Shown: in pieces, positions 52,281 to 62,551 of the stretch | Numbering within the stretch: the stretch's first letter is position 1 | Layout of the letters: every line of letters begins with the position of its first letter | Assembly: GCF_015999335.1 (NCBI RefSeq) | Contig: NZ_JAEACP010000001.1 | Location: 186,001 to 250,000, forward strand | Length of the DNA: 64,000 nucleotides | Origin: Tabrizicola soli | GTDB lineage: Bacteria; Pseudomonadota; Alphaproteobacteria; Rhodobacterales; Rhodobacteraceae | Direction of reading: 5' to 3' | Notes under the pieces: model-generated | What the model saw: only the letters and a program-made list of their open reading frames with translations | Databases searched by the model: none | Told to the model about the DNA's origin: nothing | Position numbers and translations under genes: made by a program

Positions 52281-52325
52281 CCGGCGTCCGCAAGCGGCTA
52301 TTCTGACGCCGCAGGGAGGGCCATC

Positions 52326-53108
52326 ATGCCGTCAGACACCCATGACGCCTACAAGCCCGCCGAGATCGCGGCGCTGATCGAGACGGCGGGGGTCGCCAAG
52401 GCCGCCCTGCCCCTGCACCGGATGGCCATGCTGGCGCTGCTGGCGGGGGCCTTCATCGGCTTTGGTGCGGCCTTCTGGTGCATGGCGGGGGTGGGCGCGG
52501 ACCCCGGCTTCGGGCCGCAGCGGGTGCTGGGCGGCATGGTCTTTGCGCTGGGGCTGATCCTGGTCGTGGTCGGAGGGGCGGAGCTTTTCACCGGCAATGC
52601 GTTGATGGTGATGGCGGCGGTGGACCGGCGGATCACGCTGGGGGCCCTCTTGCGCAACTGGGGGATCGTCTGGCTTGGCAACCTGGCCGGCGCCCTGGGG
52701 CTCGCCCTGGCCTTCGGGCTTTCCGGGCTGCTGGACGGGCCGATGGGCGGGGTCGCGGCGAAGGCGGCGACGGCAAAGGCATCGCTGCCGGCGATGGAGG
52801 CCTTCGTCCGGGGGGCCCTGTGCAATGCGCTCGTCTGCCTTGCGGTCTGGCTGAGCTTCGCGGCGCGCTCGGCGACGGACAAGATCCTGGGCGTCCTCTG
52901 GCCCGTCGCGGCTTTCGTGGCGCTGGGGCTGGAGCATTCGGTGGCGAACATGTTCCTGTTTCCGGCGGGACTCTGGGCCGGATCGGATGCGGGCACGGCG
53001 GGGGTGCTGGGGAACCTTTTCTGGGTGACGCTGGGCAATGTGGCCGGCGGCGCGGGCGGCGTCGCGCTGGCCTATCGCTATGCCTATGGGGCGATGCGGG
53101 AAACGTAG
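52326..53108 (+). CDS. Formate/nitrite transporter (FNT) family protein
   Basis: 260-residue inner-membrane channel with about six helices. FNT pattern: early AFIGFGAAFWCMAG, then GMVFALGLILVVVGGAELFT (family motif GAELFTGN), and LFWVTLGNVAGGAGG near the C-terminus. Members carry formate, nitrite or hydrosulfide. Here no nitrite reductase or formate enzyme is adjacent, so the substrate is undetermined. ATG 52326 follows GGGAGGG. A 20-base palindrome sits immediately after its stop. Confidence 0.85.
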   Translation: MPSDTHDAYKPAEIAALIETAGVAKAALPLHRMAMLALLAGAFIGFGAAFWCMAGVGADPGFGPQRVLGGMVFALGLILVVVGGAELFTGNALMVMAAVDRRITLGALLRNWGIVWLGNLAGALGLALAFGLSGLLDGPMGGVAAKAATAKASLPAMEAFVRGALCNALVCLAVWLSFAARSATDKILGVLWPVAAFVALGLEHSVANMFLFPAGLWAGSDAGTAGVLGNLFWVTLGNVAGGAGGVALAYRYAYGAMRET

Positions 53109-53128
53109 GGTGGGCAATATTGCCCACC
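53109..53128. repeat. Palindrome directly after the FNT gene stop
   Basis: GGTGGGCAATATTGCCCACC, a perfect 20-base palindrome starting at the base after the TAG stop; the flanking bases extend it imperfectly on each side (GTA...TAC). It could terminate transcription as a hairpin, and I recall similar sequences as common in Rhodobacteraceae. Confidence 0.6.
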
Positions 53129-53231
53129 TTACGCCTGCTCTCCGAACGGCGGTCGGTGGCGGATTGCGCATGGTTTCGGCAACAGCACTTTTCCCCTTCG
53201 GCAACTTGCGTCGCAGCCGGAAACCTCCATT

Positions 53232-54395
53232 GTGGCAAAGCAACTGGAGTCAGGATCCTTGACCATCACGCTCCCCGACCCGGTGACAGGAGAAACGGCA
53301 CCGGCCGGGACCGCCGGGGCGGCCCATTCGGCCTATGCCGCCCGGTCGCGCTTTGGCAGCCTGGACGGGTTGCGCTGCCTGTGCATCCTGGCGGTCATCT
53401 GGCACCACAGCCCCTGGTGGACCGGGATCGCGGGGCGGCCGCGACTTCTGGAGCGTGGCTTTGTCGGGGTGGATTTCTTCTTCGTCCTGAGCGGATTCCT
53501 GATCACGACCCTCTTGCTGCGCGAGGCTGGCCGCAAGGGCCGTTTCTCCCTGGCCGGATTCTATTGGCGGCGGGCGCTGCGTATCCTGCCGGTCTACTAT
53601 TTCGTCGTCACCTTCGTGGCGGCCTATCTGTACTTCGTCTCGGGACGGGCGGAGATCCTGCCGCTGCTGCCCTGTTATTATGCCTTCCTGTCCAACTTCC
53701 TGGTGGAGCAGATACCGCTCCTGTCCCCGACCTGGTCGCTTGCGGTGGAGGAGCAATATTACCTGATCTGGCCGCTGGCCCTGCTGATCCTGCCCCGGCG
53801 GCTGGTGCTTCCCGTGCTGGCGCTTGTCATCGGCGCCAACGTATTGGGGGCGAGCGGGGTGTTCGGCCTGTCGCCGGCCACGCTGGGTCCGCTTCGCTTC
53901 AGCCTGCCGAGCGCGACCTATGCGCCGATCCTGATCGGATCGGCACTGGCGCTGCTGCTGGACCGGGGGCCGGTCTTCGCCGCGCTCTGGCCGGTGCTCG
54001 GGCGGCGGGGTGCCGCACCGCTGGCCTTTGCGGCGATCCTCGTTCTCTTGCAGAGCCTGCCCGATGATCTGCGCGGCCTGCCGAACCTGGTCCTGCACCT
54101 TGCCATGGCGGTTGCGCTGGCCGCCCTGGTCATGCGCGAGGACCATATGCTCGCCGCGCCGTTGCGCTGGCGGCCGATCGCCCGGATCGGCGAGATCAGC
54201 TATGGCATCTACCTGTATCACCTGCTGGCCCTGCATGCGGCCGGTCTCGTGCTTGAAAGACTGGGACTTGCCTCGGGACCCGTCGTCCTGGTCGCCTACC
54301 TGGCCCTTTCGATCCTGATCGCCGAGATCAGCGACCGGACCCTGGAAAGCTTTTTCCGCAAGTTCCGCAACCGGGGACCCGGGGCCGGGGCCTGA
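53232..54395 (+). CDS. Acyltransferase 3 (OafA/YrhL-like) family protein
   Basis: 387-residue membrane protein with about ten helices. Family features: RFGSLDGLRCLCILAVIWHH, FVGVDFFFVLSGFLITTLLL, RRALRILPVYYFV, and PTWSLAVEEQYYLIWPL. The conserved His of the first motif is the likely acyl-transfer residue. Members O-acetylate lipopolysaccharide or exopolysaccharide. Starts: GTG 53232 or TTG 53259, the latter with AGGA upstream. No glycan-synthesis genes lie next to it. Confidence 0.87.
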   Translation: MAKQLESGSLTITLPDPVTGETAPAGTAGAAHSAYAARSRFGSLDGLRCLCILAVIWHHSPWWTGIAGRPRLLERGFVGVDFFFVLSGFLITTLLLREAGRKGRFSLAGFYWRRALRILPVYYFVVTFVAAYLYFVSGRAEILPLLPCYYAFLSNFLVEQIPLLSPTWSLAVEEQYYLIWPLALLILPRRLVLPVLALVIGANVLGASGVFGLSPATLGPLRFSLPSATYAPILIGSALALLLDRGPVFAALWPVLGRRGAAPLAFAAILVLLQSLPDDLRGLPNLVLHLAMAVALAALVMREDHMLAAPLRWRPIARIGEISYGIYLYHLLALHAAGLVLERLGLASGPVVLVAYLALSILIAEISDRTLESFFRKFRNRGPGAGA

Positions 54396-54486
54396 ATCCG
54401 GTCGGGATCTCTCGGGACGCATGGCGATCGGCCGGCTCTGCGCGCCGGCCCCGCTGGTCGCCGGGCCGGCAGTCCTTCAGCGGCGT

Positions 54487-55227
54487 TCAGGGGGCCAGTT
54501 CGCCCGCCTCGATGCGGAAGGGCAGGATGTTTCCGGGGGGCGGCAGCGGGCAGATGGCGAAGTCGGTGAAGGCGCAGGGCGGCGAGATGGCGCGGTTGAA
54601 GTCAAGCGTGATCTCGGTTTCGCTCGGATCCTCGCCGAAGAGGAAGCGGCAGGCCGGGTAGGTCTCGCCCGCCGTGCGGTCGCGGAAGACGAACATCGGC
54701 TTGCCGGATTTCCAGTGCGTAGGCATCAGACTGAAGGTCTGCCCGTCATGGAGGAAGTTGGCGCGATGAGTGAGGGAAACCTCGGCCTTCGAGCCGTCTT
54801 TCATCGTGATTTCCGTGGGCTGCGCCTCGATCTTCTCCCACCGGGCGCGGATATTCCAGGCCGGGGCATCGGGGAAGTGGCGCAGCGTGGCGGCCGGCCG
54901 GAGGGTCAGGTCGCGGACGCGCAGCGCAGGCGTGCCGTCGACGGTATGGATCTCCAGCAGGAAGGGATCGACCCGCAGTTGCGGGAAAGCGTCGGGGACG
55001 GGCTGGAAAGGCCGCGGCGCCTCGCCCGGACGGGCGAAGATGGCGTCGGTGCCGGTGAGGTCGAGCGTGCCGAGGAGGTCGGGACCGGAGGGCAGCCGCA
55101 CCTCCTGCCCCGCGCCGACGAGATGGCGGCCGGGGGCCAGGTCGATGCGGGCGACGAGGTTCAGCCAGCCGTCGGGCGCGGTCAGCGCGGCAAGGCGGGC
55201 GGCGCGGTGGTCTGACAGGGACAGCAT
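54487..55227 (-). CDS. DUF1684 domain protein
   Basis: 246 residues with the DUF1684 hallmark near the C-terminus: GETYPACRFLF, ITLDFNRAISPPCAFTDFAI and CPLPPPGNILPFRIEAGE. No signal peptide. Function unknown; the invariant FNRAxxPPCAF motif suggests a conserved ligand or metal site. The ATG at 55227 overlaps the murI stop (TGATG), so it is coupled to glutamate racemase. A G/C hairpin without T run (54430-54450) lies beyond its stop. Confidence 0.83.
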   Translation of the reverse strand: MLSLSDHRAARLAALTAPDGWLNLVARIDLAPGRHLVGAGQEVRLPSGPDLLGTLDLTGTDAIFARPGEAPRPFQPVPDAFPQLRVDPFLLEIHTVDGTPALRVRDLTLRPAATLRHFPDAPAWNIRARWEKIEAQPTEITMKDGSKAEVSLTHRANFLHDGQTFSLMPTHWKSGKPMFVFRDRTAGETYPACRFLFGEDPSETEITLDFNRAISPPCAFTDFAICPLPPPGNILPFRIEAGELAP

Positions 55228-56039
55228 CACGCGGCCTCGAAGGTGATCTTCCGGCGCAGGAACTGGGTCGCCTTGTTCGAGACATAGGCCGGGTCGCCGG
55301 TGGTGAGGAACCGGGACTGGGCGCCGGACCCGCGGAACTCGGGGCGGCGCTGCAGGTAGTCAGCAAGGCTTTCGGCGACGAGGTTGGCCTGGGAGTAGAC
55401 CTTGACCTCGGGACCCAGCGCCTCCTGGAAGATCTTTTCCATCAGGGGGTAATGGGTGCAGCCAAGGATCGCGGCCTCGGGGTCGGGCATCCTGCGTTTC
55501 AGGGCCTCGACATGGGAGCGGACGAGGGCCTCGGCCAGGATCTCGTCGCCCTGTTCGATGGCGTCGACCACGCCGCCGCAGGGCTGGGCCTCGACATCGA
55601 CGCCGATGGCGCGGAAGGCGAGTTCCCGCTGGAAGGCGCGGGAGGCGACGGTGGCGGGGGTGGCGAAGAGGGCGACGTGTTTCACCGAGACCTCGCGCGG
55701 GGGGGTGTTGTCGCCCCACTGGCGCTCGGTCAGCGCCTCGATCAGGGGCACGAAGACGCCGAGGACGCGCTTTTCCGGCGGCACCCAGGTTTCCTGCATC
55801 CGCTTCAGCGCGGCGGCGGAGGCGGTGTTGCAGGCGAGGATCACCAGATCGCAACCCTCGGCCCACAGGCGTTCGGTGGCGGCGCAGGTCAGGTTGAAGA
55901 TGTCGTCGGCCGTGCGGACGCCGTAGGGGGCGTGGGCATTGTCGCCGAAATAGACGAAGGGGACTTCGGGCAGGCGCTTTGTCAATGCGTCAAGGACAGT
56001 GAGCCCGCCAAGGCCCGAATCGAAGACTCCAACCGCCAT
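55227..56039 (-). CDS. murI: Glutamate racemase
   Basis: 270-residue cofactor-independent racemase supplying D-glutamate for peptidoglycan. The two catalytic cysteines are in [12 protein letters not shown] and [10 protein letters not shown]; substrate-binding [10 protein letters not shown] and [11 protein letters not shown] are intact. ATG at 56039 is preceded by GGGACAGG; a longer frame to 56096 adds non-family residues. It is divergent from the LysR gene. Confidence 0.95.
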   Translation of the reverse strand: MAVGVFDSGLGGLTVLDALTKRLPEVPFVYFGDNAHAPYGVRTADDIFNLTCAATERLWAEGCDLVILACNTASAAALKRMQETWVPPEKRVLGVFVPLIEALTERQWGDNTPPREVSVKHVALFATPATVASRAFQRELAFRAIGVDVEAQPCGGVVDAIEQGDEILAEALVRSHVEALKRRMPDPEAAILGCTHYPLMEKIFQEALGPEVKVYSQANLVAESLADYLQRRPEFRGSGAQSRFLTTGDPAYVSNKATQFLRRKITFEAA

Positions 56040-56177
56040 GCCTGTCCCTTTCCCCGGCGCGGAAACCCCCGCGCGGCCTGCCTTTCGGGGGATCATAGGG
56101 CGCTCGGGCCGGGGGCGAAAGGGCCAAGCGGCGGGGTGGCGGGTCGGGGTGCCCAGGGTTTACTTGCGTTCGGGTTT

Positions 56178-56204
56178 CCCTATGTAGGATCGGATATGAT
56201 AGGG
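56178..56204. promoter_or_regulatory. Inverted repeat before the LysR gene
   Basis: CCCTAT (56178-56183) and ATAGGG (56199-56204), 15 bases apart, enclosing TAGGAT (56185-56190) and just beyond it TATGAT (56195-56200), possible -10 elements. It may be an autoregulatory site. Motif seen; role inferred. Confidence 0.35.
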
Positions 56205-56233
56205 TGGCCGACGATTTCCGGAAAGGATTGCGC

Positions 56234-57139
56234 ATGGATTGGGACAAGCTGAGGATCTTTCACGCCGTGGCGGAGAAAGGCAGCCTGACCCATGCGGGCG
56301 ACGTGCTGCACCTGTCGCAATCGGCCGTCAGCCGCCAGATCCGGGCGCTGGAGGAAAGCCTGAACGTCACGCTCTTCCACCGCCATGCGCGGGGGCTGAT
56401 CCTGACCGAACAGGGGGAGCTTCTGTTCGACGCCACGCAGGCCATGGTCAAGCGGCTGGACGCCACCGCCGCGCGGATCCGCGACAGCGAGGACGAGGTC
56501 TTCGGCGAGCTTCGGGTCACGACGACGATGGGCTTCGGGACCTTGTGGCTCGCCCCGCGTCTGGCGCGGCTTTACGAGAAGTATCCGGCGCTGAAGATCG
56601 ACCTGATGCTGGAGGAGCGCGTCCTGGATTTGCCGATGCGCGAGGCGGATGTGGCGATAAGGATGAAGGAGCCGTCGCAGGCCGACCTGATCCGCAAGCG
56701 GCTGATGAACATCCGCATGCAGCTTTTCGCGACGCCGGAATACCTGGCCAAGCATGGCACGCCGGAGACGATGGACGACTTCAGCTCGCACCGGCTGATC
56801 AGCCAGCACGCCGGCACGCCGCAGGTGGCGGCCGGGGCGCTCTTGGTGCAGGACCTGATGACGCATGACATCCCCTCGACCCTGACGGTGAACAACTATT
56901 TCGGCGTGCTACAGGCGGTGTTGAATCATCTCGGGATCGGGGTGCTGCCGGATTACCTGACCGACGACTTTCCCAATCTGGTCCGCGTCCTGCCCGATGT
57001 GGAAAGCGCCGAGGTGCCGGTCTTTCTGGCCTATCCCGAGGAATTGCGCCATTCCAAGCGGGTCGCGGCCTTCCGCGATTTCGTGACCGAGGAGATCATG
57101 ACCTTCCGCCGCCGCCATGCCGAGGAAGCGGCCGCCTGA
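56234..57139 (+). CDS. LysR-family transcriptional regulator
   Basis: 301 residues. N-terminal winged helix-turn-helix ([37 protein letters not shown]) and a two-lobed effector domain ([40 protein letters not shown]). ATG 56234 follows AAGGA with a seven-base gap. Its target is unknown: it faces murI on one side, and a candidate sRNA and purL on the other. A perfect hairpin TTGCTGC-CAT-GCAGCAA (57150-57166) lies just after its stop. Confidence 0.88.
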   Translation: MDWDKLRIFHAVAEKGSLTHAGDVLHLSQSAVSRQIRALEESLNVTLFHRHARGLILTEQGELLFDATQAMVKRLDATAARIRDSEDEVFGELRVTTTMGFGTLWLAPRLARLYEKYPALKIDLMLEERVLDLPMREADVAIRMKEPSQADLIRKRLMNIRMQLFATPEYLAKHGTPETMDDFSSHRLISQHAGTPQVAAGALLVQDLMTHDIPSTLTVNNYFGVLQAVLNHLGIGVLPDYLTDDFPNLVRVLPDVESAEVPVFLAYPEELRHSKRVAAFRDFVTEEIMTFRRRHAEEAAA

Positions 57140-57240
57140 GCGGGCGGAATTGCTGCCATGCAGCAAGTGCATATCGGGATTGCCGAATTTGCGGGCACCC
57201 TGCCCTTGTCTGCAGCACCATTGGGGCCTATCTGCATCCC

Positions 57241-57319
57241 AGAAGCGGCGATGAGCGTGCTCTTGCCCCTTCTACCTCCCTGTTGGACTTGGCCGAGCGG
57301 AAGCTCGGCCTTTTTTTTT
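57241..57319 (+). ncRNA. Candidate small RNA, MmgR/suhB (alpha-r8)-like
   Basis: A stretch of about 79 bases ending in a very strong intrinsic terminator (57291-57319). It contains CTTCTACCTCCCTGTTGGAC at 57269-57288, a C-rich anti-Shine-Dalgarno-like segment that I recall as characteristic of the alphaproteobacterial suhB/MmgR sRNA family. A possible promoter is TTGTCT (57206-57211) with TATCTG (57229-57234). The 5' end is a guess. It lies between the LysR gene and purL and has no coding potential of note. Confidence 0.55.
57291..57319 (+). terminator. Strong rho-independent terminator
   Basis: Perfect 8-base stem GGCCGAGC / GCTCGGCC with loop GGAA, followed by nine T residues (57311-57319), the longest T run I noticed in the window. 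It closes the candidate sRNA and also insulates purL. Confidence 0.92.
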
Positions 57320-57438
57320 GGCAGCCGCCCCCGGCGGCCGGACAATTCCGTGAAAAAGTGGCGATGGGGCCCTGCGGGGCCTTTGCCCTTCGGCGGGCTT
57401 TCCCTTATGAGGCGGGCCAAGCCGCCAGAGGGGATGCC

Positions 57439-59600
<2,162 letters not shown>

Positions 59601-59601
<1 letters not shown>

Positions 59602-60092
59602 TGCTGCGTCCGGCAGCGGCGGGGGATTTCGCCTTCATCCGGGGGCTGGCCCGCCGTCCCGACTATGCGCCCTTCATCACCGATGAGGACGAAGCGGCGC
59701 TGGCGGCCTATCTGGCCGATCCGGCCGCGCGCCTGCTGATCTGGGAGGTCGGGAGCCAGCCGGCCGGCTTCGCGCTGTTCTGCCAGGCGGGGCCCGTGGT
59801 CGAGCTGCGGCGGCTGGCGCTGGCCGAGGCGGGCCAGGGCCGGGGCCGGGCCTTCGTGCGGGCGCTGGTCGATCATGGCTTCGGCGCGATGGGGGCGGAG
59901 CGGCTGTGGCTTGATGCCTCGGGCGAGAATGCGCGGGCGCAGGCGCTTTACCAGCGCATTGGCTTCACGCTGGAGGGGCGGATGCGCAGGCACTGGTTCC
60001 GTCCGGCGCTGGGGCGGGTGGTCGACCTGGTGCTTTACGGCATGTTGCGGGACGAGTGGGAGGGCCTTGAACCCCTTCCGGCGCGGGCCTAG
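59601..60092 (+). CDS. GNAT family N-acetyltransferase
   Basis: 163-residue GNAT-fold acetyltransferase. Central beta-strand ELRRLALAEAGQGRGRAFVR contains the acetyl-CoA pyrophosphate loop (GQGRGR), and LDASGENARAQALYQRIGF is the family C-terminal half. Acceptor unknown (antibiotic, amine or protein N-terminus). It is coupled to purL by a one-base overlap, although no metabolic link is evident. Confidence 0.87.
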
Positions 60093-60119
60093 TCTAAAGG
60101 GATTGTTCAGGAGACCCCG

Positions 60120-60356
60120 ATGCCAGTCGAAGCCAGCGATATCGAAGCCCTGCTGCGGGAAAGCTTTCCCAACGCGAAGATCACGGTGCAGGGCGACGAC
60201 GGCGCGCATTTCGCGGCCGAGGTGATCGACGAATCGTTCCGCGGCCTGAACCGGGTGCAGCAGCAGCGCGCGGTCTATGCGGCGCTGAAAGGCAGGATGG
60301 ACGGGCCGAACGGCGCGCTGCACGCGCTGGCGCTGACGACGAAGGCACCCGACTGA
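60120..60356 (+). CDS. BolA family protein
   Basis: 78-residue BolA fold: IEALLRESFPNAKITVQGDD and the conserved FRGLNRVQQQRAVYAAL helix with LHALALTTKAP. BolA/IbaG proteins bind monothiol CGFS glutaredoxins and share a [2Fe-2S] cluster; such a glutaredoxin is encoded 590 bases downstream on the same strand. The invariant C-terminal His is in ALHALAL. The transcript probably runs from purL to grxD, and 27 bases separate it from the GNAT gene. Confidence 0.92.
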   Translation: MPVEASDIEALLRESFPNAKITVQGDDGAHFAAEVIDESFRGLNRVQQQRAVYAALKGRMDGPNGALHALALTTKAPD

Positions 60357-60367
60357 CGGAGGCGGCC

Positions 60368-60679
60368 ATGGCGGCGGACAAGGCAAGGCAGGAGCGACTT
60401 GGCGTCACGGTCCTGTCGATCGGCGCCTTGTTCCTGGCGGCGATGGGCATTCTCGACCGGCCGGAACCGGGCGAGATCGCCGAGGAACTGCCGGCCTGGT
60501 ACATGAACTTCAAGGCGGTGCTGCATGGCGCGATGGTGATCTTCCTGCTGGTCGGTCTTGCGCGGCTGCAGGGGATGACCGCCGACCGCCCTGCCCTGCG
60601 CCTGCCGCTGCTTCTGCTGATGCTTGCAGGAGTGCTTGGGGCCGCCTATGTGCTGGGACAGGATCTGGGGCTGGTCTAG
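60368..60679 (+). CDS. Small membrane protein of unknown function
   Basis: 103 residues with three hydrophobic segments: LGVTVLSIGALFLAAMGILD, MNFKAVLHGAMVIFLLVGLA and RLPLLLLMLAGVLGAAYVLG. No family recognised. It lies between bolA (11 bases upstream) and the next small gene, in what looks like one operon ending with grxD, so a link to iron-sulfur or redox handling is possible. ATG 60368 follows GGAGG. Confidence 0.65.
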   Translation: MAADKARQERLGVTVLSIGALFLAAMGILDRPEPGEIAEELPAWYMNFKAVLHGAMVIFLLVGLARLQGMTADRPALRLPLLLLMLAGVLGAAYVLGQDLGLV

Positions 60680-60699
60680 GTCCGGCAAGGAGTGGACGG

Positions 60700-60948
60700 A
60701 TGGCAACGGCAGGCGGCTTCGGGGCGCTGATCCCGGTGGCGATGACGCTGGCGGGGATCGTGTCGATGGCAAGGGCCAGATCCCGGCGGCGGCGGGGCGA
60801 AGCGCCCCCGGCGGACAAGGATTTCGAGCGGCGCCAGGCGGCCGCGGCGGAAATGGAACGGCGCATGGCCTCGTATCTGGCGGGGCGCAGCGCGGGGGGC
60901 TGGGACGAGGCCCCCGCTGAGGACCGGAAACAGGAGACCGAAAGATGA
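60700..60948 (+). CDS. Small protein of unknown function
   Basis: 82 residues: one short hydrophobic helix ([19 protein letters not shown]) then a highly charged, basic tail ([20 protein letters not shown]). It looks like a membrane-attached peptide. Its stop overlaps the grxD start (ATGA at 60945-60948), so production is tied to glutaredoxin. No known domain. Confidence 0.6.
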   Translation: MATAGGFGALIPVAMTLAGIVSMARARSRRRRGEAPPADKDFERRQAAAAEMERRMASYLAGRSAGGWDEAPAEDRKQETER

Positions 60949-61304
60949 GCGCGCAGGATCAGATCCGCGAGACGATCGAGAAGAACGACGTGGTGCTGTT
61001 CATGAAGGGCACCAAGATGATGCCGCAATGCGGGTTCTCGTCCCGCGTGGCGGGGGTCCTGAACTTCATGGGGATCGACTACCAGGACGTGAACGTGCTG
61101 GCCGACGCCGAGATCCGCCAAGGGATCAAGGACTTCAGCGAATGGCCGACGATCCCGCAACTGTACGTCAAGGGCGAATTCGTCGGCGGCTGCGACATCG
61201 TCACCGAGATGACGCTCTCGGGCGAGCTGGACCAGCTCCTGGAAGCCAAGGGCGTGGCCTTCGACAAGGAAGCGGCGGACAAGATCCGCGAAGCCAACGC
61301 CTGA
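60945..61304 (+). CDS. grxD: Monothiol CGFS glutaredoxin (Grx4-type)
   Basis: 119-residue Grx4 protein carrying the CGFS active site in [17 protein letters not shown], with [20 protein letters not shown] as the glutathione-binding region. These proteins hold [2Fe-2S] clusters with glutathione and deliver them, often with BolA; the bolA gene lies upstream in the same run. A hairpin follows its stop. Confidence 0.94.
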   Translation: MSAQDQIRETIEKNDVVLFMKGTKMMPQCGFSSRVAGVLNFMGIDYQDVNVLADAEIRQGIKDFSEWPTIPQLYVKGEFVGGCDIVTEMTLSGELDQLLEAKGVAFDKEAADKIREANA

Positions 61305-61323
61305 GATCCGGCGAGGATCGCAA

Positions 61324-61345
61324 GGCCTGCCGGGACCGGCGGGCC
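61324..61345 (+). terminator. Hairpin after grxD
   Basis: GGCCTGCCGG (61324-61333) pairs with CCGGCGGGCC (61336-61345) with one G-U pair and a minimal loop. Downstream is TATTGCCTT, so it may be a weak or factor-assisted terminator. Confidence 0.5.
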
Positions 61346-61353
61346 TATTGCCT

Positions 61354-61652
61354 TCATGCCCCGGTCAGCATCGAGTCGACCGCGCGGATGCTCCGGTCAC
61401 GCTCATGCGCAAGGCTGAGGACGAAGGTTCCCGGTTCGGCAACGGTCAGGGTCGCGACGACATGCGGCACGATCCGCAACCGGACATCCCCGGCCGTCAG
61501 GACGGGCGAGAGGGCGGCGAAGCCGCGGACTTGCCGGCTTTCCGGCGCCGCCGGGCAGACGGTTCGGGTGTCGAGATCTTCCAGCAGGTCCGATTGCAGG
61601 ACAACCACGAAATCGCCGTCTGCGATGCGGTAAGGTCGAACCGGCGGGCCAT
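61354..61652 (-). pseudogene. CcdB-like toxin gene, frameshifted
   Basis: From ATG 61652 the frame reads MARRFDL, then a one-base loss near 61632-61636 moves the reading into the frame YRIADGDFVVVLQSDLLEDL, DTRTVCPAAPESRQVRGFAA and on to DRSIRAVDSMLTGA. Joined, the product would be about 99 residues with the CcdB layout (MxRxFDxYRxxDGDxVVVLQSDLL). CcdB poisons DNA gyrase; this copy cannot be made as it stands. The ATG overlaps the ccdA-like stop by one base. A sequencing error is not excluded. Confidence 0.7.
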
Positions 61653-61809
61653 CAGACCTTGCGGAACCGGCACAGCGGCATGCCGTTCTCCTTGACCCAT
61701 TTGTGGCAGTCGGCGACGGCCTCGGCGTTCTCTGCCTTCCAGCGCCGGGCCCGGGCGGCGCGGACCTGGGCGAGGATGCCGTCAGGATCGAGGTGGAACG
61801 GCGGGTCAT
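61652..61809 (-). pseudogene. CcdA-like antitoxin remnant, frameshifted
   Basis: ATG at 61809 has AAGGAGG seven bases upstream, but the frame it opens is nonsense. One base out of frame the sequence reads DPPFHLDPDGILAQVRAARA, RRWKAENAEAVADCHKWVKE, NGMPLCRFRKV and stops at 61652. That ending resembles the toxin-binding C-terminus of CcdA. A one-base loss just after the start codon would explain both. The N-terminal ribbon-helix-helix part is missing or very short, so the gene is also truncated relative to CcdA. Confidence 0.6.
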
Positions 61810-61845
61810 CGGCCGACCTCCTTCACGACAAGGATAACCGCAAGA

Positions 61846-61868
61846 CATACCGCATCGGAAGCGGTATG
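61846..61868 (-). terminator. Hairpin after the MliC-like gene
   Basis: Perfect 8-base stem CATACCGC (61846-61853) / GCGGTATG (61861-61868) with loop ATCGGAA, four bases beyond the stop of the minus-strand gene at 61872. On that strand it is followed by TCTTGCGG, giving a weak T tail. Confidence 0.5.
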
Positions 61869-61871
61869 CCC

Positions 61872-62189
61872 CTACCCTGCCCGGCAGGTCAGGAGCGGGA
61901 CCTCGTCCGCGGGCGTCTTCCAGTAGAGCGTCGCCTCGTCGCCCTTGGTCCACCAGACATAGCCCGACCCGTCCGAGGGCCAGCCGTAGCGCGCGCCGGA
62001 GGCGGCGGGTTCGTTCACCAACGTGATCTGGCGGCCCTCGACCTGGATCACCACCAGGCTGAGGTCCGGCCCGTTGACATAGGTCGCAGGCACCACGACG
62101 CCACGGTCGCAGGCATAGCTGTCGGTCGCGAAGTCCTGCGCGGCAGCGGCCTGCGGCAGGAACGCCGCCAGAAGGGCGAGGCGCTTCAT
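61872..62189 (-). CDS. MliC-like secreted protein (lysozyme inhibitor family)
   Basis: 105 residues. Signal peptide MKRLALLAAFLPQAAA before AQDFATD. The mature part has the MliC layout: first Cys in SYACDRG, central strand region QITLVNEPAASGARYGWPSD, GDEATLYWK, and second Cys in LLTCRAG, likely disulfide-bonded. MliC proteins inhibit c-type lysozyme in the periplasm. It lacks a lipobox. Its ATG overlaps the zapA stop (ATGA), an unusual coupling with a division gene. Confidence 0.75.
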   Translation of the reverse strand: MKRLALLAAFLPQAAAAQDFATDSYACDRGVVVPATYVNGPDLSLVVIQVEGRQITLVNEPAASGARYGWPSDGSGYVWWTKGDEATLYWKTPADEVPLLTCRAG

Positions 62190-62551
62190 CCGCCGACCTG
62201 CTCCTCGACGCGGGCGGCCATGGCCTCGGCCCGGGCGGCGATCTCGGCCAGGGTCTCGAAGACCCGGGGCGGGACCACGGCCACGTCGCGGGTGGCGACG
62301 GGGCGGGCCTCCAGCTCGGCCACACGGGCGCGCAGGGTGCGGTTCTCGTCCTCGACCGCGGCGGTCTTGTCGGCCAGCATCAGCCCGGCCATCAGAAGCA
62401 TCCGCACCTCGGGCAGGCGGCCAAGCTGGGCGACCAGGGGTGCCGCCTCGGCGTCCAGCATGGCGGCGGCGGTCTGGAGGAAGTGCTCCTCACCCGCCTG
62501 GCAGGTGACCTGGAAACCGCGGCCGCCGATCATCACTTCAAGTTCGGGCAT
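62186..62551 (-). CDS. zapA: Cell division protein ZapA
   Basis: 121 residues. The N-terminal ZapA domain (VMIGGRGFQVTCQAGEEHFL, AAAMLDAEAAP) binds and bundles FtsZ; the C-terminal half (ADKTAAVEDENRTLRARVAE, LAEIAARAEAMAARVEEQV) is a coiled coil for tetramer formation. ATG 62551 overlaps the stop of the upstream coiled-coil gene (TGATG). Placement next to transketolase is typical of Rhodobacterales in my memory. Confidence 0.88.
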   Translation of the reverse strand: MPELEVMIGGRGFQVTCQAGEEHFLQTAAAMLDAEAAPLVAQLGRLPEVRMLLMAGLMLADKTAAVEDENRTLRARVAELEARPVATRDVAVVPPRVFETLAEIAARAEAMAARVEEQVGG

